In this document: positions 17,767 through 27,422 of the stretch, one piece after another | Layout: the number at the start of each line of letters is the position of its first letter | Numbering within the stretch: the stretch's first letter is position 1 | The notes under the pieces: model-generated | Database searches by the model: none | What the model saw: only the letters and a program-made list of their open reading frames with translations | Told to the model about the DNA's origin: nothing | Translations under genes and position numbers: made by a program | DNA from: Pseudomonas sp. JQ170C | Lineage (GTDB): Bacteria > Pseudomonadota > Gammaproteobacteria > Pseudomonadales > Pseudomonadaceae | Assembly (NCBI RefSeq): GCF_035581345.1 | Contig: NZ_CP141608.1 | Span: forward strand, 1,692,001-1,756,000 | Direction: 5' to 3' | DNA: 64,000 nucleotides

Positions 17767-19036
17767 GGTTGGCACTCTCAAGGATCAGAATGGCGCGAAA
17801 ATCGTTGACGTTGGTCCGCGTCGGCTCGGTGACGATCAAGGCGTCGAGAGCGGCGAAGTAGCCATAGCCGTTGTTGTTGTCCAGCTCGTCGCTGGCCGAC
17901 AGGCCCAGGGCCGCGGCGCGTGCGTAGCTCTGTGGGGTCATCAGGGCGCCGGCGTTGTCTTCGGAACCGTCGATGCCATCGGTGTCACCGGCCAGGGCGT
18001 AGACGCCGGGCAAACCCTTCAGGCTTTCGGTCAGGCTCAGGAGGAACTCGGCGTTGCGGCCGCCACGGCCATTGCCGCGCACGGTCACGGTGGTTTCGCC
18101 ACCGGAGAGGATCACGCAGGGCGGCGATAGCGGTTGGCCGTGCAGCACGATCTGCCGGGCGATGCCGGCATGCACCTTGGCCACTTCCCGTGATTCGCCT
18201 TCCAGGTCGCCCAGGATCAGCGGGCTGAAGCCGGCCTGGCGGGCCTTGACCGCAGCTGCTTCCAGCGACTGCTGGGGGCGGGCGATCAATTGGAAGTGGC
18301 TGCGCGCCAGTGCCGGATCATCGGCCTTGACGGTTTCGGACGCCGGGTTGTTCAGCCAGGCGGTCACGGCGGCAGGCGCTTCGATGTTGTAGCGCTTGAG
18401 GATCGCCAGGGCTTCGGCCGAGGTGCTCGGGTCGGCCACGGTCGGGCCGGAGGCGATGACGGTGGCCAGGTCGCCCGGCACGTCGGAAATCGCGTAGGTG
18501 TAAACGGTGGCTGGCCAGCAGGCCTTGGCCAGGCGGCCGCCCTTGATCGCCGAGAGGTGCTTGCGCACGCAGTTCATCTCGCCGATGGTGGCGCCGGATT
18601 TGAGCAGGGCCTTGTTGATCTGTTGCTTGTCGGCCAGGGTCAGGCCTTCGGCAGGCAGGGCCAGCAGGGCAGAGCCACCGCCGGACAGCAGGAAGATCAC
18701 CCGATCGTCGGCGGTGAGATTGCTGACCATCTCCAGCACGCGCTTGGCCACGGCCAGGCCTGCGGCATCGGGTACCGGGTGGGCGGCTTCGACCACTTCG
18801 ATCTTGGAGCAGCTGGCACCGTGACCGTAGCGGGTCACCACCAGGCCGGAAACCGGGCCTTTCCAGTTGCGTTCGACCACTTCGGCCATGGCGGCTGCGG
18901 CCTTGCCGGCGCCGATGACAATGACGCGACCGCTGCGGTCGCTGGGCAGGTGGGCTTCAAGGACCTGGCGAGGGTGCGCGGCATCGATGGCTGTGGCGAA
19001 CAGCTCGCGCAGAAATTGTTGCGGATCGAGCGACAT
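17756..19036 (-). CDS. ttuD: Glycerate 2-kinase (MOFRL family; formerly annotated hydroxypyruvate reductase)
   Basis: The 426-residue protein is a GckA/TtuD-type glycerate kinase that phosphorylates D-glycerate to 2-phosphoglycerate. The N-terminal domain has VIVIGAGKAAAAMAE near residue 38 and the glycine-rich FLLSGGGSALL near 115-125. The C-terminal MOFRL domain contains LSGGETTVTVRGNGRGGRN near residue 305 and AGDTDGIDG near 350. It follows glxR, which makes glycerate, and overlaps pyk by 11 bases. A terminator-like hairpin lies just upstream, between it and glxR. Older annotations as hydroxypyruvate reductase come from the tartrate plasmid homologue. Confidence 0.93.
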   Translation of the reverse strand: MSLDPQQFLRELFATAIDAAHPRQVLEAHLPSDRSGRVIVIGAGKAAAAMAEVVERNWKGPVSGLVVTRYGHGASCSKIEVVEAAHPVPDAAGLAVAKRVLEMVSNLTADDRVIFLLSGGGSALLALPAEGLTLADKQQINKALLKSGATIGEMNCVRKHLSAIKGGRLAKACWPATVYTYAISDVPGDLATVIASGPTVADPSTSAEALAILKRYNIEAPAAVTAWLNNPASETVKADDPALARSHFQLIARPQQSLEAAAVKARQAGFSPLILGDLEGESREVAKVHAGIARQIVLHGQPLSPPCVILSGGETTVTVRGNGRGGRNAEFLLSLTESLKGLPGVYALAGDTDGIDGSEDNAGALMTPQSYARAAALGLSASDELDNNNGYGYFAALDALIVTEPTRTNVNDFRAILILESANHDA

Positions 19037-19073
19037 GGCAGGCTCCAATCTTATTGTTCTTCAGAACTGAAAA

Positions 19074-19113
19074 CGCCCCTGGTTCTGCCTCCGTGCAGGC
19101 CGACCCAGGGGCG
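19074..19113 (-). terminator. Attenuator-like hairpin between glxR and ttuD
   Basis: Nine-base perfect arms (CGCCCCTGG and CCAGGGGCG) enclose a loop with a further GCCT/AGGC pair, and TTTT follows on the minus strand. It sits between glxR and ttuD, so it would reduce read-through into ttuD-pyk or act as a processing site. Confidence 0.65.
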
Positions 19114-19166
19114 GGTGTTGCTCTTCGCTTGCCTTGATTCAGAAGGCAATCAACGGGGCGCCTCTA

Positions 19167-19190
19167 CCGCGGGGCAAGCCCGCTCTTACT
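19167..19190. repeat. Single REP unit
   Basis: CGCGGGGCAAGCCCGCTCTTAC, one arm only, overlapping the end of glxR at its stop codon region. Confidence 0.75.
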
Positions 19191-20076
19191 CTTCGCGGAT
19201 CGAGAAGTTGGCCATGTGCTCAAGGCCTTTGATCAGCGCAGAGTGGTCCCAGTTGGCGCCACCGATGGCTGCGCAGGTGCTGAACACTTGCTGGGCATTG
19301 GCGGTGTTGGGCAGGTTGATGTTCAGTTCCTTGGCGCCTTGCAGGGCCAGGTTCAGGTCCTTCTGGTGCAGGCTGATACGGAAGCCTGGATCGAAGGTGC
19401 CTTTGATCATGCGCTCGCCGTGTACTTCCAGGATCTTGGAAGAAGCAAAGCCGCCCATCAGTGCTTCACGCACCTTGGCAGGATCGGCGCCGTTCTTGGC
19501 GGCGAACAGCAGGGCTTCTGCAACGGCCTGGATGTTCAGGGCCACGATGATCTGGTTGGCAACCTTGGCGGTCTGGCCGTCGCCGCTGCCGCCGACGCGG
19601 GTGATGTTCTTGCCCATGGCCTGGAACAGCGGCAGTGCGCGCTCGAAGGCATTCGGGCAGCCGCCGACCATGATGCTCAGGGTCGCGGCCTTGGCGCCGA
19701 CTTCACCGCCGGATACCGGGGCGTCCAGGTAGGTGGCGCCGGTGGCCTTGATCTTCTCGGCAAAGGCTTTGGTGGCGGTAGGGGAGATCGAGCTCATGTC
19801 GATCACCACCTTGTTCGGGCCAACGCCCAGGCCTACGCCGTTCTCGCCGAACAGCACCGAGTCTACCTGCGGGGTGTCGGGGACCATGACGATGATGAAT
19901 TCAGCTTCCTGGGCCACTTCTTTCGGGTTGGCCAGGGCAACGGCGCCAGCGGCGACCAGGTCGGCCGGGGCAGCATCGTGGTGGGTGGACAGGAACAGGC
20001 TGTGACCGGCTTTTTGCAGGTTCTGCGCCATTGGGTGGCCCATGATGCCGGTGCCGATAAATCCGATTTTAGCCAT
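19186..20076 (-). CDS. glxR: 2-hydroxy-3-oxopropionate (tartronate semialdehyde) reductase
   Basis: The 296-residue enzyme reduces tartronate semialdehyde to D-glycerate with NAD(P)H. It has the Rossmann motif GFIGTGIMGHPMAQNL (residues 4-19), the family substrate-binding motif DAPVSGGEVGA near 118-128 and the catalytic lysine in KVANQIIVA near 168. Length is that of GarR/GlxR. The start at 20076 is the one preceding the Rossmann fold; the upstream extension is REP-derived. It follows hyi on the same strand, with a REP pair between them. Confidence 0.95.
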   Translation of the reverse strand: MAKIGFIGTGIMGHPMAQNLQKAGHSLFLSTHHDAAPADLVAAGAVALANPKEVAQEAEFIIVMVPDTPQVDSVLFGENGVGLGVGPNKVVIDMSSISPTATKAFAEKIKATGATYLDAPVSGGEVGAKAATLSIMVGGCPNAFERALPLFQAMGKNITRVGGSGDGQTAKVANQIIVALNIQAVAEALLFAAKNGADPAKVREALMGGFASSKILEVHGERMIKGTFDPGFRISLHQKDLNLALQGAKELNINLPNTANAQQVFSTCAAIGGANWDHSALIKGLEHMANFSIREE

Positions 20077-20103
20077 GAGAAAAGCCTCTTGTAATGGTTG
20101 GAT

Positions 20104-20174
20104 GTAGGAGCGGGCTTGCCCCGCGATAGCGATGTAGCGGGATGACCGCAATCGCGGGGCGAGCCCGCTCCTAC
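20104..20174. repeat. REP inverted pair within the gcl operon
   Basis: Inverted GGAGCGGGCTTGCCCC units about 30 bases apart between hyi and glxR. Its position inside an operon suggests mRNA stabilisation of the upstream gcl-hyi part. Confidence 0.9.
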
Positions 20175-20183
20175 CGGGAGTTC

Positions 20184-20966
20184 TCAGATTGCGTTGTGCG
20201 ATTTCAGCCAGCCAAGGCCCGCTTCGGTGGTGGTCAGCGGCTTGTATTCACAGCCCACCCAGCCCTGGTATCCGATGCGGTCCAGGTGTTCGAATAGGAA
20301 GCGGTAGTTGATCTCGCCAGTGCCCGGCTCGTTGCGGCCCGGGTTGTCGGCCAACTGGATGTGGTTGATCTTGGCCAGGTTGCTTTCCATGGTGCGGGCC
20401 AGGTCGCCCTCCATGATTTGCATGTGGTAGATGTCGTACTGCAGGAACAGGTTGCTGCTGCCGACTTCAGCCTGGATTTCCAGGGCCTGCTTGGTGTTGT
20501 TCAGGTAGAAGCCCGGGATGTCGCGGGTGTTGATCATTTCCATGACCAGCTTGATCCCGGCGGCTTCCAGTTTGTCGGCGGCAAATTTCAGGTTGTCGAC
20601 GAAGGTCTTGCGCACGGTGGCGCAGTCCGGACCTTGTGGACGGATACCGGCCAGGCAGTTGACCTGGGTGTTGCCCAGTACCTTGGCGTAAGCGATGGCC
20701 AGGTCCACGCCTGCGCGGAACTGCTCGACGCGGGCTGGATCGCAGGCGATACCGCGATCGCCGTTGGCCCAGTCACCGGCCGGCAGGTTGAACAGCACCT
20801 GGGTCAGGCCGTGGGCATCGAGTTGCTGCTTGATTTCAGCCGAGCTGAAGTCATACGGGAACAGGTACTCGACACCGCTGAAGCCGGCATCGGCTGCAGC
20901 TTTGAAGCGGGCGAGGAAGTCCTGCTCGGTGAACAGCATGGACAGGTTGGCGGCAAAACGTGGCAT
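20184..20966 (-). CDS. hyi: Hydroxypyruvate isomerase
   Basis: The 260-residue TIM-barrel protein of the AP-endonuclease-2/xylose isomerase superfamily interconverts hydroxypyruvate and tartronate semialdehyde. Recognisable segments are the N-terminal RFAANLSMLFTE, the metal ligand region VMEMINTRDIPGFYL near residue 145 and NHIQLADNPGRNEPGTGEIN near 205-224. Length matches E. coli Hyi (258). It lies between gcl and glxR, the usual bacterial arrangement. The ATG at 20966 is preceded by a purine-rich AGGAGATATCC. Confidence 0.95.
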   Translation of the reverse strand: MPRFAANLSMLFTEQDFLARFKAAADAGFSGVEYLFPYDFSSAEIKQQLDAHGLTQVLFNLPAGDWANGDRGIACDPARVEQFRAGVDLAIAYAKVLGNTQVNCLAGIRPQGPDCATVRKTFVDNLKFAADKLEAAGIKLVMEMINTRDIPGFYLNNTKQALEIQAEVGSSNLFLQYDIYHMQIMEGDLARTMESNLAKINHIQLADNPGRNEPGTGEINYRFLFEHLDRIGYQGWVGCEYKPLTTTEAGLGWLKSHNAI

Positions 20967-21023
20967 GGATATCTCCTTGCAAAAGTGGGCCCAGTGCATC
21001 ACGCAGCAGGGCCGCTCAAGCGA

Positions 21024-22799
<1,776 letters not shown>

Positions 22800-22825
22800 G
22801 GTTTTGTGCCTCTTTGATTTTGTAA

Positions 22826-22835
22826 TTGTATACAA
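22826..22835. promoter_or_regulatory. YTGTRTACAR operator at gcl
   Basis: The perfect palindrome TTGTATACAA lies 27 bases upstream of the gcl ATG and, by the predicted promoter, roughly 9-18 bases after the transcription start, a position suited to repression. The motif type is that of FCD-class GntR regulators. Confidence 0.75.
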
Positions 22836-22850
22836 ATGGCTTTTCGTCAG

Positions 22851-22880
22851 AGTGTATTCACGCCAGGCGACTCTGGTCAA
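22851..22880 (-). promoter_or_regulatory. Predicted sigma-70 promoter of gcl
   Basis: On the minus strand TTGACC (22880-22875) and TACACT (22856-22851) are separated by 18 bases, a good -35/-10 pair. Transcription would start near 22844, just before the TTGTATACAA operator. Confidence 0.55.
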
Positions 22881-22965
22881 TCCATTTTCATCAGCGATGG
22901 GTGCTTTCGTCGGGAAGCCCGCAAAAAAGGCTTTTCGTCAGAATTGGGTTATCGCGTTGAAAATA

Positions 22966-22975
22966 TTGTATACAA
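22966..22975. promoter_or_regulatory. YTGTRTACAR operator at the GlcG-like gene
   Basis: A second perfect TTGTATACAA, 81 bases upstream of the GlcG/HbpS-like start and in the same divergent intergenic region as the gcl site. It suggests that the two divergent units share one regulator. Confidence 0.7.
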
Positions 22976-23055
22976 AAAAATTCGCCATTGTGTTCTATTT
23001 GTTCTATTGATTTTTACACCTGCCCTCGGGCTCCTAACAACAAGAGGACCTTTCC

Positions 23056-23496
23056 ATGAACGCATTGACCTTGAAAGTCGCCGTCAGCCTGGTAAACGCC
23101 GCGCTGGTAGCGGGCCGCAAGATCAACTCTGCTCCCCTGACCGTGGCTGTACTCGATAGCGGCGGCCACCTGCTGGCGCTGCAACGCGAAGACGGCGCCA
23201 GCCTGCTGCGCCCGCAAGTGGCGATGGGCAAGGCCTGGGGGGCGATCGCCCTGGGCAAGGGCTCGCGCCTGCTGGCGCTGGACGCGCAGCAGCGCCCGGC
23301 GTTCTTCGCCGCGCTCAATGGTCTGGGGCAGAGCCCGCTGGTGCCGGCGCCGGGTGGCGTGCTGATCCGTAATCAGCAGGGCGTGGTGGTGGGGGCGATC
23401 GGTATCAGTGGCGATACCTCGGACATCGACGAGCAGTGCGCGATCAGTGCGATCGAAGAGGCGGGGTTGACGGCGGATGCCGGTGTAGCGGCTTAA
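23056..23496 (+). CDS. GlcG/HbpS family protein
   Basis: The 146-residue protein is a single GlcG/HbpS (DUF336) domain. It shows AVLDSGGHLLALQREDGAS (about residues 34-52), GKAWGAIALGKGSR (about 58-71), and the C-terminal GVLIRNQQGVVVGAIGISGD that forms the ligand pocket strand. Related proteins bind haem (Streptomyces HbpS) or accompany glycolate and propanediol genes (GlcG, PduO C-terminal), but no enzymatic role is settled. It is divergent from gcl and carries its own TTGTATACAA operator, so a role linked to glyoxylate metabolism is likely though undefined. No signal peptide. The RBS is AGAGGACC before the ATG. Confidence 0.88.
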   Translation: MNALTLKVAVSLVNAALVAGRKINSAPLTVAVLDSGGHLLALQREDGASLLRPQVAMGKAWGAIALGKGSRLLALDAQQRPAFFAALNGLGQSPLVPAPGGVLIRNQQGVVVGAIGISGDTSDIDEQCAISAIEEAGLTADAGVAA

Positions 23497-23500
23497 CCCT

Positions 23501-23622
23501 GTAGGAGCGGGCTTGCCCCGCGATGCGATGTGACTGTGGGATCGCTATCGCGGGGCAAGCCCGCTCCCACAACAAGCCCGCTCCCACTCCAAGCCCCGCT
23601 CCCACTGCAAGCCTGTCCTACC
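23501..23622. repeat. REP inverted pair followed by degenerate tandem half-units
   Basis: A full inverted REP pair (23501-23570) is followed by three imperfect direct copies of AAGCCCGCTCCCAC up to 23622. The tandem half-units lie between two convergent genes. Confidence 0.85.
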
Positions 23623-23625
23623 GTT

Positions 23626-24234
23626 TCAGGCGTCGGGCTCGCAGCCCTTGAGCACCAGGCGGATGATGGTCTGCGCGGCGGCTTCGTAATCGCTGTCATC
23701 GAGCTTGGCCTTGCCGGTGACCACCGAGATCTGCCAATCGAAATCAGCGTAGGTCTGGGTCGCTGCCCAGATGCTGAACATCAGGTGGTGCGGGTCGATC
23801 GGGGCGATCTGGCCGCGGTCGATCCAGCCCTGGATGCACTCGATGTTGTGCCGGGCCTGTTCGTTGAGCTGCTCGACCTGGCTCGGGCTCAGGTGCGGGG
23901 CACCGTGCATGATCTCGCTGGCAAATACCTTGGACGCAAAGGGCAAGTCGCGGGAGATGCGCACCTTGGAGCGTATGTACGCGCTCAATACCTCTTTGGC
24001 ATCACCGTCGGCATTGAACGGGGTGGATGCCTGCATGATCGGTTCGATGATGCTTTCCAGGACCTCGCGGTAGAGGTTTTCCTTGGATTTGAAGTAGTAG
24101 TAGACGTTGGGCTTGGGCAACCCGGCCTTGGCGGCGATGTCGCTGGTCTTGGTGGCGGCAAAGCCCTTGTCGGCAAATTCCTCGCTGGCCGCGCGCAGGA
24201 TCAGTTCTTTGTTGCGCTCGCGAATGCTGCTCAT
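23626..24234 (-). CDS. TetR family regulator, RutR-like
   Basis: The 202-residue protein has an N-terminal TetR helix-turn-helix (about residues 9-55, TSDIAAKAGLPKPNVYYYFKSKENLY). Its C-terminal domain resembles E. coli RutR in the segment GQIAPIDPHHLMFSIWAATQTYADF (split about 145-169; compared from memory). RutR senses uracil and also controls purine-degradation genes in E. coli. Here it sits between the glyoxylate and purine clusters and is divergent from the DUF808 gene. The start at 24234 is the TetR-like one (MSSIRERNK). It is the best local candidate to bind the TGAC-N6-GTCA palindromes, though none lies in its own promoter. Ligand unknown. Confidence 0.85.
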   Translation of the reverse strand: MSSIRERNKELILRAASEEFADKGFAATKTSDIAAKAGLPKPNVYYYFKSKENLYREVLESIIEPIMQASTPFNADGDAKEVLSAYIRSKVRISRDLPFASKVFASEIMHGAPHLSPSQVEQLNEQARHNIECIQGWIDRGQIAPIDPHHLMFSIWAATQTYADFDWQISVVTGKAKLDDSDYEAAAQTIIRLVLKGCEPDA

Positions 24235-24380
24235 GGTTGACGCTGTTCCTCGTGTCGGGCCGCAAGCGGCACCGGGCCTGAAAGGGCGGTCGCGCATGGT
24301 AGCACCGCGTTCGCAAAGGGCTCAAGGTGGCGACTTTGGGCTATGCTGAGCACCTCTTAACCCGCTGGAATCAGGCAAAC

Positions 24381-25289
24381 ATGGCAGGAAGCAGTCTTCT
24401 GGTGTTGATCGACGATATCGCCACGGTATTGGACGATGTCTCGGTGATGACCAAGGTCGCGGCGAAAAAGACCGCAGGGGTGCTGGGCGATGACCTGGCG
24501 CTCAATGCCCAGCAGGTCACGGGGGTTCGCGCCGAGCGGGAAATCCCGGTGGTCTGGGCGGTGGCCAAGGGCTCGTTCCTCAACAAACTGATCCTGGTGC
24601 CGGCGGCGCTGTTGATCAGTGCGTTCATCCCCTGGGCGGTGACCCCGCTGCTGATGATCGGCGGCGCCTTCCTGTGTTTCGAGGGCTTTGAAAAGCTCGC
24701 CCACAAGTTCTTGCACAGCAAGGCTGAAGACCAGGCCGATCAGGCGCAACGGATCGAGGCGGTGGCGGATCCTGCGGTTGATCTGGTTGTCCTGGAAAAG
24801 ACCAAGATCAAAGGCGCTATCCGTACCGACTTCATTCTTTCGGCAGAGATCATCGCCATCACCCTGGGTGCGGTCGCCAATGCACCACTGCCCCAGCAGA
24901 TCATCGTGCTGTCGGGCATTGCCATTGTCATGACCATCGGCGTGTATGGCCTGGTGGCGGGCATCGTCAAGCTCGATGACCTGGGCCTGTGGCTGACCCA
25001 GAAAGCGTCCCGCGCTGCCCAGGCGCTGGGCAACGGCATCCTGCGGGCGGCGCCGTACATGATGAAGAGCCTGTCTGTCATCGGTACTGCGGCGATGTTC
25101 CTGGTCGGTGGCGGGATTCTGGTACACGGCGTGGCGCCGTTGCATCACGCCATCGAAGCCTTCAGTGACGGGTGGGGCGGGGTGTGGATGGCGGCGTTGC
25201 TCAATGGCGGGGTGGGGATTGTCGCCGGGGCTGCGGTGCTGGCGGTTGTGACGATTGTCGGCAAGGTTTGGCGGGCTGTGAAGGGCTGA
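24381..25289 (+). CDS. DUF808 family inner-membrane protein
   Basis: The 302-residue protein starts with the family signature [26 protein letters not shown] (given here as residues about 6-31) and has around five hydrophobic helices (about 75-105, 160-195, 225-245, 260-275). E. coli YedI is a homologue of unknown function. The ATG at 24381 is used; the upstream in-frame extension lacks similarity. It is divergent from the RutR-like regulator with 146 bases between them. The link to the purine genes around it is positional only, and a role in transport or membrane stress is possible but unsupported. Confidence 0.85.
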   Translation: MAGSSLLVLIDDIATVLDDVSVMTKVAAKKTAGVLGDDLALNAQQVTGVRAEREIPVVWAVAKGSFLNKLILVPAALLISAFIPWAVTPLLMIGGAFLCFEGFEKLAHKFLHSKAEDQADQAQRIEAVADPAVDLVVLEKTKIKGAIRTDFILSAEIIAITLGAVANAPLPQQIIVLSGIAIVMTIGVYGLVAGIVKLDDLGLWLTQKASRAAQALGNGILRAAPYMMKSLSVIGTAAMFLVGGGILVHGVAPLHHAIEAFSDGWGGVWMAALLNGGVGIVAGAAVLAVVTIVGKVWRAVKG

Positions 25290-25293
25290 AATG

Positions 25294-25349
25294 GATCGCG
25301 GGGCAAGCCCGCTCCTACCGGTGGGTAGGAGCGGGCTTGCCCCGGCGAT
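25294..25349. repeat. REP inverted pair
   Basis: GGGGCAAGCCCGCTCCTACC and GGTAGGAGCGGGCTTGCCCC almost adjacent, between the convergent DUF808 and channel genes; the second arm has a one-base insertion (CCCCGGCG). Confidence 0.9.
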
Positions 25350-25354
25350 TTTGA

Positions 25355-26143
25355 TCAGAAGTGAACCTTGACCAGGAAGCTGGCTGTGTTCTGGTCGGTA
25401 TCGAAGGCGTCGCTGTCCTTGATGCCGTACTTGTTCTTCCAGTAGTCGTATTCAAAACCGACGTACAGCTGCTTCTCGCCCCAGTTCAACGCCTTGCCCA
25501 GGTCGTATTTGACCTGTGGGTTGAAGTGCAGGTTGGCGTGGTAGGTGCCACGGCGGCTGGTGGCATCGTTGTCGACGACCCAGTCCATGAAGCCATCGAT
25601 GAGGATGTCGGACTTGCCCACCGGAATGGTGTACGACCAGACGGGGGTGATCTGCCAGACGTTGTCACCGGCACGGCTGCCCTCGGTGTTGCGCTGGTAG
25701 AAGTTCAGCTGGAAGTAATCGAAGCCCGGGATTGCCAGGTCGAAACCAGGACCGATCAGGTAGGACTCGGTGTCGCCCTCACCAAATTCGTAGGTCATGG
25801 CCAGCAGCACGTCCTTGATCGGACCGAACTCCAGCTTCTGGTCGAAAATCTTGCCAAACGACAGGCGCGGTTGAATCTCGCCGTAGTAGGTGTTCGGACC
25901 GTTGTTGAAGTCCTTGTCGCCGTTATAAAAAATCTTGTCGACGAAGATGAAGTTGTCGCCGTACTTCCAGGCATCGGCGTGCTCGAAGGTCACGGTCTGC
26001 TGGATTTCCGGGTTGACGGCAAAGTTCTTGCCCCACAGATAGGTCAGGCTGTTGTTCTGCCATTGCAGCAGATCACCGGCGGTGGCGGCGGTACTGGCCG
26101 CCAGCAGGCCGCCGGCGAGAATCAGGCTATTGGTAATGCGCAT
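25355..26143 (-). CDS. Tsx/OmpK-like outer-membrane channel 1
   Basis: The 262-residue protein has a signal peptide (cleaved after ATA, near residue 26) and a beta-barrel of the Tsx/OmpK nucleoside-specific channel family, beginning GDLLQWQNNSLTYLWG and ending with the barrel-terminal phenylalanine (VKVHF). Tsx-type channels admit nucleosides and related compounds across the outer membrane. Located beside a urate/xanthine permease, it is a good candidate for uptake of purine bases or nucleosides. It is about 70 percent similar by eye to the neighbouring paralogue. The start at 26143 is set by the signal peptide; the 62-codon upstream extension is not protein-like. Confidence 0.87.
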   Translation of the reverse strand: MRITNSLILAGGLLAASTAATAGDLLQWQNNSLTYLWGKNFAVNPEIQQTVTFEHADAWKYGDNFIFVDKIFYNGDKDFNNGPNTYYGEIQPRLSFGKIFDQKLEFGPIKDVLLAMTYEFGEGDTESYLIGPGFDLAIPGFDYFQLNFYQRNTEGSRAGDNVWQITPVWSYTIPVGKSDILIDGFMDWVVDNDATSRRGTYHANLHFNPQVKYDLGKALNWGEKQLYVGFEYDYWKNKYGIKDSDAFDTDQNTASFLVKVHF

Positions 26144-26503
26144 CGCTGTGTTGCTCCCTTGATTGAATCTGTTGTCGGTACTCTGAGCGGCACCGTTGGG
26201 TTCATTACTTGTCTTTCGAGTCAGTTTTTTTCGATTGGCCACAGCTAATTGGCAAGAGCTGCGCCAACTTTCCGGGTACGGCACAACAATCCTGCTCGAC
26301 GTCTTTCTGAACAGCTGAAAAAGGGACATCAGGTTGGCATCACGCCTGCCAACCGCCCGAATTCATTGACTGAGCGGTCAGCAAACGCGGGCAGAATCCA
26401 TCCTGCCCTATCGAGGGGGCGCGCAGATTACTGGCTTGCGCGCGGGTCCTCAAGTGCTCCGTCATGGAGCGGGTGTGGCTAAAACTGTGCGTTTGGTCAG
26501 GTT
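26144..26503. promoter_or_regulatory. 360-base regulatory gap between the two Tsx-like genes
   Basis: No gene is visible. The region holds a perfect hairpin (GGTTGGCA and TGCCAACC, 26332-26354) and one TGAC-N6-GTCA palindrome. It must contain the promoter of channel 1 and the end of the channel 2 transcript. The hairpin lacks a T-run on the minus strand. Confidence 0.55.
26367..26380. promoter_or_regulatory. TGAC-N6-GTCA palindrome (Tsx-like gene 1 promoter region)
   Basis: TGACTGAGCGGTCA, about 224 bases upstream of the channel 1 start. It shares extended sequence with the site at 32506 (13 of 15 positions). Confidence 0.55.
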
Positions 26504-27289
26504 TTAGAAGTGAACCTTCACCAGGGCACTGGTCACACTCTGGTTGGTATCGAGCCGTCCACTGTTCTCGATGCCGTATTTGTCTTTCCAGTAGCTGTAT
26601 TCAACACCCACGTACAACTGCTTGGCGCCCAGGTTCAGGGCCTTGCCCAGGTCGTATTTGACCTGTGGGTTGAATTGCAGGTTGGCGTGGTAGGTGCCGC
26701 GGCGGGTCTCGTCGTTGTCGACCACCCAGTCCATGTAGCCGTCGATGAGGATGTCGGATTTGCCCACCGGCACGGTGAAGGAGAAGGTCGGGGTAATCTG
26801 CCAGACACCATCACCCGGGCGGCTGCCCTCGGTGTTGCGCTGCATGATGTTGAGGGTGAAGTAGTTGAAGCCGGGAATCGCCAGGTCAAAGCCGGGGCCA
26901 ATCAGGTAGGCCTCGTTGTCGCCTTCGCCAGTCTCGTAGGTCATGGCGATCAATACGTCTTTGATCGGGCCGAATTCAAATTTGCGCTCGAAGATCTTGC
27001 CGAACGACAGGCGGGGGCTGAACTCGCTGTAGTAGGTGTTGCTGCCTTTGTTCCGGTCGGTGCCGCCGTTGTAGAAGATCTTGTCGACGAAGAAGAAGGT
27101 ATCGCCGTATTTCCACTTGTTGGCGTGTTCGAAGGTCACCGTCTGCTGAATTGCAGGGTTGACCTGGAAGTCCTTGCCGTAGAGATAGGTCAGGCTGTTG
27201 GTGTGCCAGAGCAGCAAGTCCCCTGCGGTGGCTGGCAAAGCGGCCAGCACACTGCTGCCCAGCAGAAGGGAAGTGGTGATGCCTTTCAT
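26504..27289 (-). CDS. Tsx/OmpK-like outer-membrane channel 2
   Basis: The 261-residue protein is a paralogue of the channel encoded at 25355-26143. It has a signal peptide ending near ATA (about residue 22), GDLLLWHTNSLTYLYG at the mature N-terminus, shared blocks such as FVDKIFYNG and DILIDGYMDWVVDND, and a terminal phenylalanine. The duplicate pair lies directly downstream of a urate/xanthine permease gene, so it probably forms the outer-membrane part of the same uptake route. Differences lie mostly in loop regions (for example DRNKGSNTYYSEFS against DFNNGPNTYYGEIQ), which could reflect different substrates. Confidence 0.87.
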   Translation of the reverse strand: MKGITTSLLLGSSVLAALPATAGDLLLWHTNSLTYLYGKDFQVNPAIQQTVTFEHANKWKYGDTFFFVDKIFYNGGTDRNKGSNTYYSEFSPRLSFGKIFERKFEFGPIKDVLIAMTYETGEGDNEAYLIGPGFDLAIPGFNYFTLNIMQRNTEGSRPGDGVWQITPTFSFTVPVGKSDILIDGYMDWVVDNDETRRGTYHANLQFNPQVKYDLGKALNLGAKQLYVGVEYSYWKDKYGIENSGRLDTNQSVTSALVKVHF

Positions 27290-27422
27290 GTTGTGATTCC
27301 CGGCATTGTTATTGTTGGTCTTGGGTTTTTCGGCGCGAGGCGCCCCGGCCGACCCGCTCCTACGGGTCGACGGTCCTGCGTATTGCTCGGGTGAAACCGG
27401 GCGGCATGCGCCGCCCAAAGAC

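Noticed and set aside
22868..22879. GACTCTGGTC in the gcl region as a further TGAC-N6-GTCA site
   Set aside because: The two halves are 4 bases apart instead of 6 and the outer T is missing, so it does not fit the motif.
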